From the NCBI GenBank assembly GCA_050258815.1, contig JBLMZM010000290.1:10873-74872 (forward strand): a stretch of DNA of 64,000 nt, read 5' to 3'. The notes beneath the pieces are model-generated. The model made no database searches, was not told where the DNA came from, and worked only from the letters and a program-made list of their open reading frames with translations. A program made the translations under genes and the position numbers. How positions within the stretch are numbered: the first letter of the stretch is position 1; every line of letters starts with the position of its first letter. Source of the stretch: JAAXKN01 sp050258815. Its GTDB lineage: Bacteria > Bacteroidota > Ignavibacteria > Ignavibacteriales > SURF-24. Positions 44,112-52,700 of this stretch are shown piece by piece.

Positions 44112-45254
44112 TTAACCTGCTAAAGAAACTCCCATTATCCAGCCAATAAAAAATGTGATACTGGCTGCCAACATTCCAAAGAGCAACTGTCTTGTACCGG
44201 AGAATAAGACACTCCGCCCTGTCATTAGTGTAATGGCAGATCCAATTCCAAAGAGTCCAAGAGCACTGCCAACGAGGCTGATTACTATACCAGTGAATCC
44301 GGTTGTAAAGATAAAAGGAATTACGGGGATAATGGCTCCAATAGAAAACAGGACAAATGACATTCCTGCTGCCTCCCAGGCTGAGCCTCCCAATTCTTCA
44401 GGATCAATGCCCAGTTCTTCACGTGCAAGAGTATCCAAAGCAGTATTCTTATTGGTTAAAAGCTGATTAGCCATCAATTTGGAATGCTCTGCAGATAGAC
44501 CCTTGGATTGATATATGAGAGCCAGTTCTTCCATTTCTTCCTGGGGATTTGTAATGAGCTCATTCTCCTCAATCTCCATTTGTCTTTGGTATAACTCCCT
44601 TGAACTTTGAACGGACAGCCACTCACCCAGCGCCATTGAAATAGCGCCAGCCAGAAGCCCTGCAAAGCCAGTAATTAAAATTGTTTTGTTGGACAATGCT
44701 GCACCTTCGGCAGCACCGGCTATACCCATCACCAGACTGAGGTTGGAAACCAGACCATCATTTGCTCCTAAAACAGCTGCCCGCAACAAATTACCCCCTA
44801 CCCCTTTATGCCTGCCTTCAAAGCGGGCTATTTGGGACCCTTCAATTCCCTCCGGGACAGTATTCATCATCGCCCTGAATAATCTGCTGTGTGATCTTTC
44901 TTCAGCAGGCATTTCAGTCGATTTTGATTCGGGCTGTTTATCATAGTTATCACTGTCAGACTGTTCATTTTCTACTATGGTGGGAAGAACAAACTGAGGG
45001 CCAAACTTATTAGCCAGCCATATGAGAATTCTGGTACGCCTATCCGGTTTTACCTCCGGGATCTTTCCACCTGCCTGAAGAATCTGCTCCCGCCAAAACT
45101 GGGCATGTTTTTCTTCAGAATCTGCAAGTCTGCTGTATACAGATTTTAGTTCTGCTTTTTCCTCTGTTTGTGCCAGGATTCTGTACAAGGCTGAACTGTT
45201 TATCTCTGCCTGAAGATTTGCTTTGTATTGCGGAATGTTTGCTTTGTTAGCCAT
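44112..45254 (-). CDS. Ferritin-like/VIT1 fusion membrane protein (MbfA-like)
   Basis: 380 aa. The N-terminal ~120 residues are a rubrerythrin/ferritin-like di-iron domain (ALYRILAQTEEKAE and ADSEEKHAQFWREQI carry the E and ExxH ligands). The C-terminal half is a VIT1/CCC1-type iron/manganese transporter (GANDGLVSNLSLVMG, ISMALGEWLSVQSSRELY). Proteins of this build, such as MbfA, export iron from the cytoplasm and protect against iron and peroxide stress. GAGGAG precedes the ATG by about ten bases. The fur-feoAB operon is 10 kb away. Confidence 0.88.
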   Translation of the reverse strand: MANKANIPQYKANLQAEINSSALYRILAQTEEKAELKSVYSRLADSEEKHAQFWREQILQAGGKIPEVKPDRRTRILIWLANKFGPQFVLPTIVENEQSDSDNYDKQPESKSTEMPAEERSHSRLFRAMMNTVPEGIEGSQIARFEGRHKGVGGNLLRAAVLGANDGLVSNLSLVMGIAGAAEGAALSNKTILITGFAGLLAGAISMALGEWLSVQSSRELYQRQMEIEENELITNPQEEMEELALIYQSKGLSAEHSKLMANQLLTNKNTALDTLAREELGIDPEELGGSAWEAAGMSFVLFSIGAIIPVIPFIFTTGFTGIVISLVGSALGLFGIGSAITLMTGRSVLFSGTRQLLFGMLAASITFFIGWIMGVSLAG

Positions 45255-45362
45255 TAACGAAAAACTCCTCGGATTTTACCACATACTGTTTATTTTAACC
45301 TGAATGATAATCTATTATTTTATCTTCTGCAAAATTTCCGCATTTTTTTTGCAATTTTTCAG

Positions 45363-45656
45363 TTACTCATCTTCTTCATCATCTTCAAATTCAACTCCCA
45401 GGTATTCAAGGCTGCTTTCACAAATTGAAATCATAATATCCAAGCCATATCTGACTGAAGCAATTGCAGCAATTGCGGAATCGTGTGAAATATAATTAAT
45501 TTCATTTATTACGTTCTGATCCTTCATTATTTTGTCTGCCTGGTCGTATAATTCCCAAAGCGTATCGTGGAGTTGCTCCAGTTTTTCCGTAAATTCATCA
45601 ATTCTTTCTGAATTAAATGATTCTCCACTCCCATTTATCTTTTTTTCATCTGACAT
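45363..45656 (-). CDS. Small acidic hypothetical protein
   Basis: About 97 aa. The ATG at 45656 is chosen (MSDEKK...) because GGAG lies six bases upstream; the frame extends to 45707 without a ribosome site. The protein is mostly helical and acidic, with a C-terminal tail of Asp/Glu (EFEDDEEDE). No family recognised. It is the only gene between the ferritin-VIT1 protein and the ECF sigma gene. Confidence 0.55.
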   Translation of the reverse strand: MSDEKKINGSGESFNSERIDEFTEKLEQLHDTLWELYDQADKIMKDQNVINEINYISHDSAIAAIASVRYGLDIMISICESSLEYLGVEFEDDEEDE

Positions 45657-46030
45657 ATTATCTCCAGGTTGATTAAAAACGTTCTTAGTTTGATCAACAA
45701 CCCCCACATGTTTATCCCGGTTATTATATAGCTCAATTTTATTATAATAAAATGATAGAAATAAAAAAAGGTCAGTTAATTTACAGAAAACAAACTACCT
45801 GAATTGAAGCTTAATGGATTGTCTCTTTTCCAGGTGAGCCGCTCCCTGAAAGGTTCAGTAATTCAAACAGAGTTAAGAAAGCCTGTTATAAATGTTTAAT
45901 TTTTGTACTGCTCAATTAGATAAACAACAAATAAATAGTAAGAGTAATTTGTTCCCTCAATATTTTTATTGTATTATCGCCCCCTCCCTGTAACATTTTT
46001 TAGTGTCTGTTCGTCTATTATACAGAGCTT
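45657..46030. other. Divergent intergenic region of about 370 bases upstream of the sigma factor
   Basis: AT-rich, with no gene supported. It should hold the promoters of the small acidic protein (leftward) and of the sigma factor operon (rightward); a candidate ECF-type promoter at 45989-46017 is listed separately. Confidence 0.5.
45989..46017 (+). promoter_or_regulatory. Candidate ECF-type promoter of the sigma operon
   Basis: TGTAAC at 45989-45994 and CGTCTA starting at 46012 are separated by 17 bases. AAC in the -35 and CGTC in the -10 are the usual marks of promoters read by ECF sigma factors, so the sigma gene starting at 46031 may be autoregulated. The very short leader (about 10 bases) is a weak point. 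Confidence 0.4.
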
Positions 46031-46567
46031 ATGCCGATAAAGAATACAAAATATAAGTTTCTCCTGCAGCAATATAAGAACCGGATTTACAATTATTCTT
46101 TGATGCTCCTGAGAAGCCGGATGGATGCGGATGACGTCACCCAGGAGGTGTTCATTCGGATATGGAAGAATATTGACACTTTTAACATAATGGCAGCTAA
46201 AACCTGGATCATGAAAACCACTCATAATCTTTGCATGGATTACCTGAGAAAGAGGAAGAGGGCTTTTAAGAACGAATGTGAAATAAATGACGAGTTTGAG
46301 GAAAGTTATTCAGATTGTGGAATTTCAGGCAATCCGCTGTTATCAGTTCATCTGGACATGATGGCAGATGTTGCAAGAGAGGCAGTCAAAAGATTGCCCG
46401 ATCCATTACGTTCTGCTTTTGTTTTGTATGAGCTTCAGGGCATGAAATACAAAGAAATCAGCCTGATTCTGGATATTCCGCTCAATAGTGTGAAAGTATA
46501 TATTCTAAGGGCCCGGAAAAAATTACAAGAGGATTTAAGAGAATATGCAACAAATGAAATTATATGA
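46031..46567 (+). CDS. ECF-family RNA polymerase sigma factor
   Basis: 178 aa. Sigma region 2 (about 15-80) has DADDVTQEVFIRIWKN, and region 4 (about 120-170) has LPDPLRSAFVLYELQGMKYKEIS..LDIPLNSVKVYILRARKKL. The spacing fits a sigma-70 group 4 (ECF) protein. The last 23 bases overlap the next gene, which encodes a single-helix membrane protein likely to be its anti-sigma factor. Two DUF4252 genes follow in the same operon. Confidence 0.93.
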   Translation: MPIKNTKYKFLLQQYKNRIYNYSLMLLRSRMDADDVTQEVFIRIWKNIDTFNIMAAKTWIMKTTHNLCMDYLRKRKRAFKNECEINDEFEESYSDCGISGNPLLSVHLDMMADVAREAVKRLPDPLRSAFVLYELQGMKYKEISLILDIPLNSVKVYILRARKKLQEDLREYATNEII

Positions 46568-47120
46568 GATTGATGATAAATTATTGAATAAAATAATCTC
46601 CGCCGCATATGGTGATGCAGGTCCTGGAGACAGATTTTATGTTTACCTGAAAACCAGAAAGGATCCGGAAATAAAAAAGATCTACAATGAGTATAAGGCT
46701 GTAGCAAGGTTGGTGGGCAAAATAAAAGAACTGGAATGCCCTTCTGACATAAGGAAGTTAAATTCCATGCCCAAAGCTGAAATGGAGAAGGAGCATTCGT
46801 TTGCGTATGATTTGTATTCAGTGCTTTTTGTAAAACCGGTTTGGACATTCTCGGTGGTTATAATTTTTATCTCGGTTGTTGCCCTTTCAGTTGTATTCCG
46901 GAAAAATGAAATACAAAGGACATACTCTCAAAAAGAAATCGCCCTTGCAGACAAACAAGCAACTCAGGCATTAAAGATGGTGGGCGATATATTAAACCGG
47001 ACAAAATCTACGGTCGTAAGAGAAATTCTGCCTGAAAAGGTAAGTAAACCCCTGAATAAAGGAATAAATGTTGTAAAAGACTTAATAAACGAGGAGAATA
47101 AAAATGAGAATATCAATTAA
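46545..47120 (+). CDS. Single-helix membrane protein, probable anti-sigma factor
   Basis: 191 aa: a cytoplasmic N-terminal part of about 98 residues, one transmembrane helix (about 99-119) and a C-terminal periplasmic part. It overlaps the sigma gene by 23 bases and the next gene by 17 bases, the usual context of an anti-sigma factor. I see no zinc-finger HxxxCxxC motif, so the assignment is positional. A second ATG at 46554 is possible. Confidence 0.7.
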   Translation: MQQMKLYEIDDKLLNKIISAAYGDAGPGDRFYVYLKTRKDPEIKKIYNEYKAVARLVGKIKELECPSDIRKLNSMPKAEMEKEHSFAYDLYSVLFVKPVWTFSVVIIFISVVALSVVFRKNEIQRTYSQKEIALADKQATQALKMVGDILNRTKSTVVREILPEKVSKPLNKGINVVKDLINEENKNENIN

Positions 47121-47661
47121 AATGCTGTTGTTTTTCCTGCTTACATTTACTTGTAGCAGTTTTGCTCAATATGGCGACTATAAAAAAGAACCTGGGTATA
47201 TAGAATTTGGGGATCTGACCTCATTTGAATCGGGTGAAAAGGTTACCGAGGTCATGCTTGATGAAAGGTTATTAAAACTTGCTGCCGGCTTCACTCATAA
47301 GGAGGACCCCCAGTTACAAACACTGCTGAGTGGCTTAAAACTGGTAAAGGTTAATACTTTTGAGGTTTCTGACAAAAACGAAGATGGTTTGCTCAACAAG
47401 ATGAAGTCAATTGATAACGAACTCACAAACAAAAAGTGGGACCGCATAGTAAAAACCCGGGACAAAAAAGAGAATACTAATGTTTATATTAAAACTAATA
47501 GTGATAATACTGTAGTAGGATTAGTAGTTACCACATTCCAGCGAAATGGTGAAGCTGCATTTATCAATATCGTTGGGAACATCGACCTGGAGTCTATCAG
47601 CAAGCTCTCTAATAACTTTAATATTCCTTCATTGGATAGTATTAAGCATAAAAAGAGATAA
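47104..47661 (+). CDS. DUF4252 exported protein
   Basis: 185 aa. A signal peptide (1-21, ending SSFA) is followed by a DUF4252 domain (YIEFGDLTSFES..., VKVNTFEV, KKWDRIVKTRDK, FINIVGNIDLESISKLS). GAGGAG lies just before the ATG, which overlaps the previous gene. DUF4252 genes are frequent next to ECF sigma/anti-sigma pairs in Bacteroidota and relatives; function unknown. Confidence 0.85.
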   Translation: MRISIKMLLFFLLTFTCSSFAQYGDYKKEPGYIEFGDLTSFESGEKVTEVMLDERLLKLAAGFTHKEDPQLQTLLSGLKLVKVNTFEVSDKNEDGLLNKMKSIDNELTNKKWDRIVKTRDKKENTNVYIKTNSDNTVVGLVVTTFQRNGEAAFINIVGNIDLESISKLSNNFNIPSLDSIKHKKR

Positions 47662-47665
47662 TAAG

Positions 47666-48220
47666 ATGAAAATCAGGAAGATCTCCGTATTGCTTCTACT
47701 GATCATCTCCGGCATTTTAGTTTCCGGCTGTTTCAGCGTAAACGATCAGTTCAGGAGGATGAAAAACCACCTGCTCACCGGCAATAGTGATTTTGAAACA
47801 AAACAGGAATTTGCCCTTGGTTACTGGAGCCTGACAGCACTAAAGACCGTGTTGAATGCTTCAAGCCACAGTAATATAGATGCCAGAATAATAGGCCATA
47901 TTTCAAATATACAAATTGGCACATATATAAGATCCGGTCAGAATCCGGGTGCCGTTGATCTTCCGGTTTTTCAAAAGCTTTGCAGCAAAATGACTTCAGA
48001 TGCCTGGATCCAAATTACCCGCAGCTATGATCATGGTAAAATATCTGCCGTATTTCTACGCATTAACAGGGAAAAGCAGCTGCATCGAATGTTTGTAGTT
48101 TCAATGGAGGACAAGGAGCTTACGATGATTGATATTTGTGGAAATCTTGATGAGGTCTTTAAGATCGCCATACAGGAAAAAGGACTTAACCTTTATAATT
48201 CCGAATATGAGAACGAATAA
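47666..48220 (+). CDS. DUF4252-like lipoprotein
   Basis: 184 aa. The ATG at 47666 lies four bases after the previous stop and opens a lipoprotein signal with lipobox VSGC (near residue 21). The frame extends upstream to 47546 but that overlaps the previous gene. The body parallels the preceding DUF4252 protein (IQIGTYIRSG, WIQITRSYDHGKISAVFLR, MIDICGNLDEVFKIA), so it is a diverged paralogue with a lipid anchor instead of a soluble signal. Confidence 0.8.
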   Translation: MKIRKISVLLLLIISGILVSGCFSVNDQFRRMKNHLLTGNSDFETKQEFALGYWSLTALKTVLNASSHSNIDARIIGHISNIQIGTYIRSGQNPGAVDLPVFQKLCSKMTSDAWIQITRSYDHGKISAVFLRINREKQLHRMFVVSMEDKELTMIDICGNLDEVFKIAIQEKGLNLYNSEYENE

Positions 48221-48391
48221 ATGACGAGTTCTGCCTGACTCTTCTCCTTTCTGTATTTCTGTATATGACAAAACTGATAATCTAATTCATTATAACCAAT
48301 TTATAATCTTGATTTATAAAAGTTAAAGGTTTATAATATTACAAGATTAACTATGGGTTGCGATTATTAAATATTCTAATGGAGGGATACT

Positions 48392-48730
48392 ATGTTTAGA
48401 AGACAGAATAGGACCAAAATGATGGTGACAGGATTACTGGTTGGAGGAGCAACAGGCAGTATTCTAACATTCCTTTTTGCCCCTAAAAGCGGAAAAGAGC
48501 TCAGAACAGACATTGTACACACAATGGATTCCTCAGTTGACAAGGTTAAGGATACCACAACCAATATTTATAACGGGGCAAGACATATTACAACAGACAC
48601 CATCAACAGGATCCAGTCTGCTATTAATGCCGGGGTATCAAGTTATAAAAACAGCACGGAAAAAGTCCAGACCAGCAAAGAGATGATTGAAGAAACACTT
48701 GCCGAACAAAGTTCAGGTACAAATATTTAA
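48392..48730 (+). CDS. YtxH-domain protein (tandem copy 1)
   Basis: 112 aa. An N-terminal glycine-rich transmembrane segment (about 12-28) and FAPKSGKELR mark the YtxH family; a helical tail (DTINRIQSAINAGVSSYKN) follows. GGAGGG precedes the ATG. It is the near neighbour and clear duplicate of the gene at 48928, and it lies about 170 bases after the DUF4252 operon, possibly under separate control. A hairpin at 48756-48786 follows. Confidence 0.82.
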   Translation: MFRRQNRTKMMVTGLLVGGATGSILTFLFAPKSGKELRTDIVHTMDSSVDKVKDTTTNIYNGARHITTDTINRIQSAINAGVSSYKNSTEKVQTSKEMIEETLAEQSSGTNI

Positions 48731-48755
48731 CATTGAAGAAATTAAACATTTTTTA

Positions 48756-48786
48756 AGGAAAGACTCATTGGCCAAGAGCCTTTCCT
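48756..48786 (+). terminator. Weak terminator-like hairpin after YtxH copy 1
   Basis: AGGAAAG-A-CTC pairs with GAG-C-CTTTCCT (10 bp with one mismatch). There is no good T run afterwards, so termination is uncertain. Confidence 0.4.
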
Positions 48787-48927
48787 ATATTTATGTCCCT
48801 GTAAAAATAGTTAACTGATCAGGCTGCATAAATCTTGATTTCCTTATTATTTGTGTATATTATGATAAATAAGCGCTGTAAATGAAAAGATTCGACTATA
48901 ATTAATTTATAATGAGAGGGATTAAAT

Positions 48928-49293
48928 ATGTTTAACAGACGAAAAGCTAATCAGAAATTACTAACAGGAATATTTATCGGCAGTGCTGCAGGAAGTTTAA
49001 TGGCCTTTCTATTCACTCCCAAAACCGGTAAACAATTAAGACACGAGATTAAAGACACAGTGGATACTTCACTGGAAAAAGTTAAAGATGGCAGCGGTAA
49101 AATATATACTAATGCAATTACTGCAACGACAGATACTATGAACAAGCTCCAGGCGGCAGTAAATGCAAGTATAAACAAGTATAAATCACTGAGCCAGGAG
49201 TATAGTGCCGAACAGAAAGCTTCGGAAGAAAAACCGGCACCTAAAACGGCCAGGAAAAGAACTACCAGAAAAACCAAGGCTTCAACTACATAA
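48928..49293 (+). CDS. YtxH-domain protein (tandem copy 2)
   Basis: 121 aa. The same order as copy 1: basic N terminus, glycine-rich transmembrane segment, FTPKTGKQLR, VDTSLEKVKDGSGKIY, then a longer basic C terminus rich in Lys, Arg, Thr and Ala (KTARKRTTRKTKA). The basic tail could contact nucleic acid or phosphate-rich surfaces. Separated by about 200 bases from copy 1, each with its own ribosome site (AGAGGG here). Confidence 0.82.
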   Translation: MFNRRKANQKLLTGIFIGSAAGSLMAFLFTPKTGKQLRHEIKDTVDTSLEKVKDGSGKIYTNAITATTDTMNKLQAAVNASINKYKSLSQEYSAEQKASEEKPAPKTARKRTTRKTKASTT

Positions 49294-49398
49294 TTTTGTA
49301 CGAAAAGCGGCATTTTTTGTTGAACCAGGAGAATAAGGACTTATCACAGTCATGATTATTTGGATTACCCGGTATTCGGAATAATAGTCCTTGCCAGA

Positions 49399-50469
49399 TT
49401 ATAACCTGACATTCCCAAGGCTGATCCTGATAGGATATAAAAGATAGAACCTGGTTTTGTTTTTTGTAAACTCAATTGCAGGAGCCGGGAGTTTTATATA
49501 ATTAAGACTCTGACGGAACCAGTTCCAAAACTGTCCCCCATCGGGTAACAATCTTATTAGATTCAGGTCGAGACCTAATATATAGCGTCGCACCGATAGT
49601 TGGTCAGGGGGACCGGAAGGATCAGGATTAGCGTCAATTGCATCCCCTCCATAGCCCACGGCAACGTTAAGCCAACCCGGCCAATATTTGTTCCTGCCTT
49701 TACCAAGTATGTTGTAAATATCTACTGACCACCAGAAGGTAGAACTGTTATAATCATCAATAAAGGTACGGGGACGCATAATTACGGGCTTGCCAGTCCA
49801 TTCGGACGGAACAAACTGCCATTTTGGCGTTATATTCTGCAGATAAGGGTTGTAGTGTTGAGCCACAAAAAAGATAGAGCCAAGTGCGTCGAAATACCAG
49901 TCAGAGGCACTAAATCCCCAATCCCGGGCAAATCCATCTTCAGTTTCAACATATGTCTGATAAGCGAGACCTAAAATACCTCCCCATATTGTTGATGACT
50001 CCCAGTTAAAACCTGAAGCCAGCAATCCTTCGCTCAATACATAAGATACCATATACCCGCCAAAGGCATGTCCTGCCTTATCTACCTGCAGAGCAGAAAC
50101 CCAGTCTTCCTGAAAATGAAATCCCTGACGTTCTCCACTCCACCAGGCATTCTGCTGGTTGATGTGTAAAGCAATGATTGCTCCAAGATATAGGCCCCCA
50201 ATTACTGAAGCAGTTACAGGCCTGATTTCAGTTTTTCTGAAAGGTAAAGAACCATTGATTGTATAACGCCTGTCGCCAGCATAGGTGAACTGCTCAGGAA
50301 GAATATACCTGCTGTTCAGCGCGTTGTCGGTAACTACAGTTACAGAATCCGAATCAATTTCCAGAACATCCTTTTTGTCAGATCCGAAGATTGACGAAAA
50401 AGAAAGCAGAGAGATTAAAAAACATACAGGGAAACTGAAATATTTACTTTTATCTGAAAGGTATTCCAT
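49399..50469 (-). CDS. DUF2279-family exported protein
   Basis: About 356 aa. The ATG at 50469 gives a signal peptide (SFPVCFLISLLSFSSIFG); the frame extends to 50529 into the previous gene. The core contains DKAGHAFGGYMVSY and GGILGLAYQTYVETEDGFARDWGFSASDWYFDALG, typical of DUF2279. Function unknown; an envelope location is predicted. It lies 46 bases after the small barrel-like gene on the same strand. Confidence 0.75.
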   Translation of the reverse strand: MEYLSDKSKYFSFPVCFLISLLSFSSIFGSDKKDVLEIDSDSVTVVTDNALNSRYILPEQFTYAGDRRYTINGSLPFRKTEIRPVTASVIGGLYLGAIIALHINQQNAWWSGERQGFHFQEDWVSALQVDKAGHAFGGYMVSYVLSEGLLASGFNWESSTIWGGILGLAYQTYVETEDGFARDWGFSASDWYFDALGSIFFVAQHYNPYLQNITPKWQFVPSEWTGKPVIMRPRTFIDDYNSSTFWWSVDIYNILGKGRNKYWPGWLNVAVGYGGDAIDANPDPSGPPDQLSVRRYILGLDLNLIRLLPDGGQFWNWFRQSLNYIKLPAPAIEFTKNKTRFYLLYPIRISLGNVRL

Positions 50470-50515
50470 AATCTTAATTTTATAATGAATAAATCGGCAT
50501 AAAATACTTGACAAC

Positions 50516-51094
50516 TTAGTAGTTACCATATTTCAAGGTCAGTACAGTAGTAAAGCCGCTGAGGTCTTCGTTATTAAGCTCAAAATAGTTTGTATTTCGA
50601 ATAAACCTATAGCTGATTCCCACACCAATATGGAGAAACCGGCTCAGATTAAGTTCTGCGTTCAGCTGTGGTTCCCACACAAGAAAGCTTCCGCCATAAA
50701 GGCTGGTGTATGGAATACTTTCGTCACGAGCCCGGTATTTTACACCTCCGCCGCCAAGGAACATAAGTACCGAAGCATGAATATATTCAGTTGACGGATA
50801 AATATATTCAAATTCCAGTCCTCCGCAGTTAAGATTCATGATCATAGTTCTGCCATTTAGAGGGTCAACATATCTCGTTTCAATATCGTTAATAAGGCTG
50901 TAAAATCCGCCTCCCAGTACAATACTATGATTAATAACCCATCCCCCCCTGCCCCCTGTAAGTAATGCTGGCTGACCGAGCATAGAAGAACTCTTCAAAA
51001 CACCAGAAATAAATGCACCCTGTGCATTGTTCTGTCCATATGATGAAAGTCTGAATATATTTAAGGTTAACAGCGTCCAGAGGAGATATTTCAT
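50516..51094 (-). CDS. Exported hypothetical protein, probable small outer-membrane barrel
   Basis: 192 aa. A signal peptide (1-20, ending SSYG) and then alternating glycine/aromatic beta-strand segments (WVINHSIVLGGGFYSL, VLMFLGGGGVKYRA, LHIGVGISYRF) ending in LKYGNY suggest an 8-strand barrel. No named family. It precedes the DUF2279 gene by 46 bases. Confidence 0.65.
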   Translation of the reverse strand: MKYLLWTLLTLNIFRLSSYGQNNAQGAFISGVLKSSSMLGQPALLTGGRGGWVINHSIVLGGGFYSLINDIETRYVDPLNGRTMIMNLNCGGLEFEYIYPSTEYIHASVLMFLGGGGVKYRARDESIPYTSLYGGSFLVWEPQLNAELNLSRFLHIGVGISYRFIRNTNYFELNNEDLSGFTTVLTLKYGNY

Positions 51095-51264
51095 TTTGAG
51101 TGTACCAGGTTAACTTAAGGCCTGTTTTTGAAAAATATTTATAAAAATATTAAAATAAACAAATTTTAAAATTTTACAAACAGTTTAATTTAATAATGCG
51201 GGGAGGCCTTTACCGGTTGGTACCTGAAGGTTTCATTTATACTTCAATAAGAAGTACAAACAGG

Positions 51265-51984
51265 TCATCGCTGAGGGTTTGTTGGCCTTAAATCGATTTC
51301 ACTGATCAGGGCCCTGGGAGGCATTTTAATTATTGCGGCAACAGATTCAGCAACATCTGCCGGCTTTAATATTCCGCCTTTGCTGCGTGGATCCATTTCA
51401 GAGTCTCTTGCAAATTCCGATTCTACTGAACCAGGACAAATTGCGGCTACCCTGATATTATATTCTCTGACCTCCAGCATGAGTGATCTGGTAAGTCCCA
51501 TCAATGCATGCTTGCTCGCTGAATACATTGTGCCGCCAACAAATGAATTCTTTCCGGCAAGAGATGAAATATTAATTATTGAGCCGGAGCGTCTTTCAAT
51601 CATGCCTGGCAGAACTGCTTTGGTAAAATTATAAACTCCATAAAGATTTGTATTTATCTGTCTTTTGAACTCATCCAATGAGGAATCGACTAATTTCCTG
51701 ATGAAAGCGATTCCGGCATTGTTTATAAGATGATCAATTTTCGAATACCTTGAAAGAATATCCTTAACTGCTTTTTTTACAAAGATTTCATCCCCAACAT
51801 CGCCCTGATAGAAAATGCATTCCACACCGTTGCCTTCAACCTCATTTTTAACTTCGCGCAGTTCACTTTCAGTTCTGCTTATCAGGGCAACATTATGGCC
51901 TTCCTTAGCCAGGCGCAGGGCTATTGCTTTACCAATTCCCCTTCCGGCTCCCGTAATAACAGAAAACTCTCCTTGCTTATCCAT
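51265..51984 (-). CDS. Short-chain dehydrogenase/reductase (SDR), second in pterin operon
   Basis: 239 aa classical SDR: TGAGRGIG at the N terminus, NNAG at 88-91, Ser140, Tyr154 and Lys158 in the catalytic set (YSASK). A strong GGAGGTGA site precedes the ATG, and the start overlaps the previous SDR stop by one base (TGATG). It resembles 3-oxoacyl-ACP reductases and other NADP-dependent SDRs; the operon suggests a pterin-related carbonyl, such as the second reduction step or a biopterin stereoisomer. Confidence 0.88.
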   Translation of the reverse strand: MDKQGEFSVITGAGRGIGKAIALRLAKEGHNVALISRTESELREVKNEVEGNGVECIFYQGDVGDEIFVKKAVKDILSRYSKIDHLINNAGIAFIRKLVDSSLDEFKRQINTNLYGVYNFTKAVLPGMIERRSGSIINISSLAGKNSFVGGTMYSASKHALMGLTRSLMLEVREYNIRVAAICPGSVESEFARDSEMDPRSKGGILKPADVAESVAAIIKMPPRALISEIDLRPTNPQR

Positions 51985-52700
51985 CAGATGTCACCTCCTA
52001 AAGGCTTAATAATAATTTTTTCCGGCACAAGAAGTTTATTTTGCAGGTAGACTGACACCAACAAACGCGCAATTTCCTCAGGAGCCATCATTTTATCCCC
52101 ATGTTTTTCCAGAATTTCCTGGGGCCACATTGAAGTTCTTGTAGCTCCCGGAAGTATATTTATTATTCTGATTTTGTATTTTCTGACCTCTTCCCTCAGA
52201 ACATCAGTATATGCCAGGAGTCCTGCCTTTGAAGCTGCATAGGCACTGCTGCCAGGAAATCTCTGTTCAGCCGCAACAGACAGTATATTTATTATAGTCC
52301 CTTTATTTCTTTTTATCATCTGGGGAATAGCTGCTTTAATACAGTAAATTGCTCCCAGAAGATTTACTTCAATGATCTCCTTGATTTCCTGTACTGAATT
52401 TTCTTCAGCCAGTTTAAAAGAGGTAATACCGGCGTTATTGATCAGGCAATCAATTTCTCCAATTGCTGAAACTATTTTATTGAAGGTTTGCATAACATTT
52501 GATGAAGAAGCAGCATTACAGGCAACCACATGAACTTTTAAATTTTCAGGAACGAGTTCCCTGTTAATCAGCTCAAGCATGGAATGTCTTCTTGAAGAAA
52601 CAGCTACAGTACAGCCTACTCTGGCAAATTCCTTAGCTGCTTGCTTTCCTATGCCTGAACTGGCACCGGTAATCCATATATTGCGATCGGTTAAGTTCAT
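51984..52700 (-). CDS. SDR resembling Chlorobium sepiapterin reductase
   Basis: 238 aa. TGASSGIG, NNAG and the catalytic Ser141/Tyr154/Lys158 are intact. The region SVAAEQRFPGSSAY and the end ...MM.PEEIA..LVSVYLQ....V.EKIII.P.GGDI follow, as I recall it, the Chlorobium tepidum sepiapterin reductase more closely than general SDRs. It is flanked by FolE and a second SDR and shares a one-base stop/start overlap with each. It would reduce 6-pyruvoyl-tetrahydropterin to tetrahydrobiopterin with NADPH. Confidence 0.82.
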   Translation of the reverse strand: MNLTDRNIWITGASSGIGKQAAKEFARVGCTVAVSSRRHSMLELINRELVPENLKVHVVACNAASSSNVMQTFNKIVSAIGEIDCLINNAGITSFKLAEENSVQEIKEIIEVNLLGAIYCIKAAIPQMIKRNKGTIINILSVAAEQRFPGSSAYAASKAGLLAYTDVLREEVRKYKIRIINILPGATRTSMWPQEILEKHGDKMMAPEEIARLLVSVYLQNKLLVPEKIIIKPLGGDI

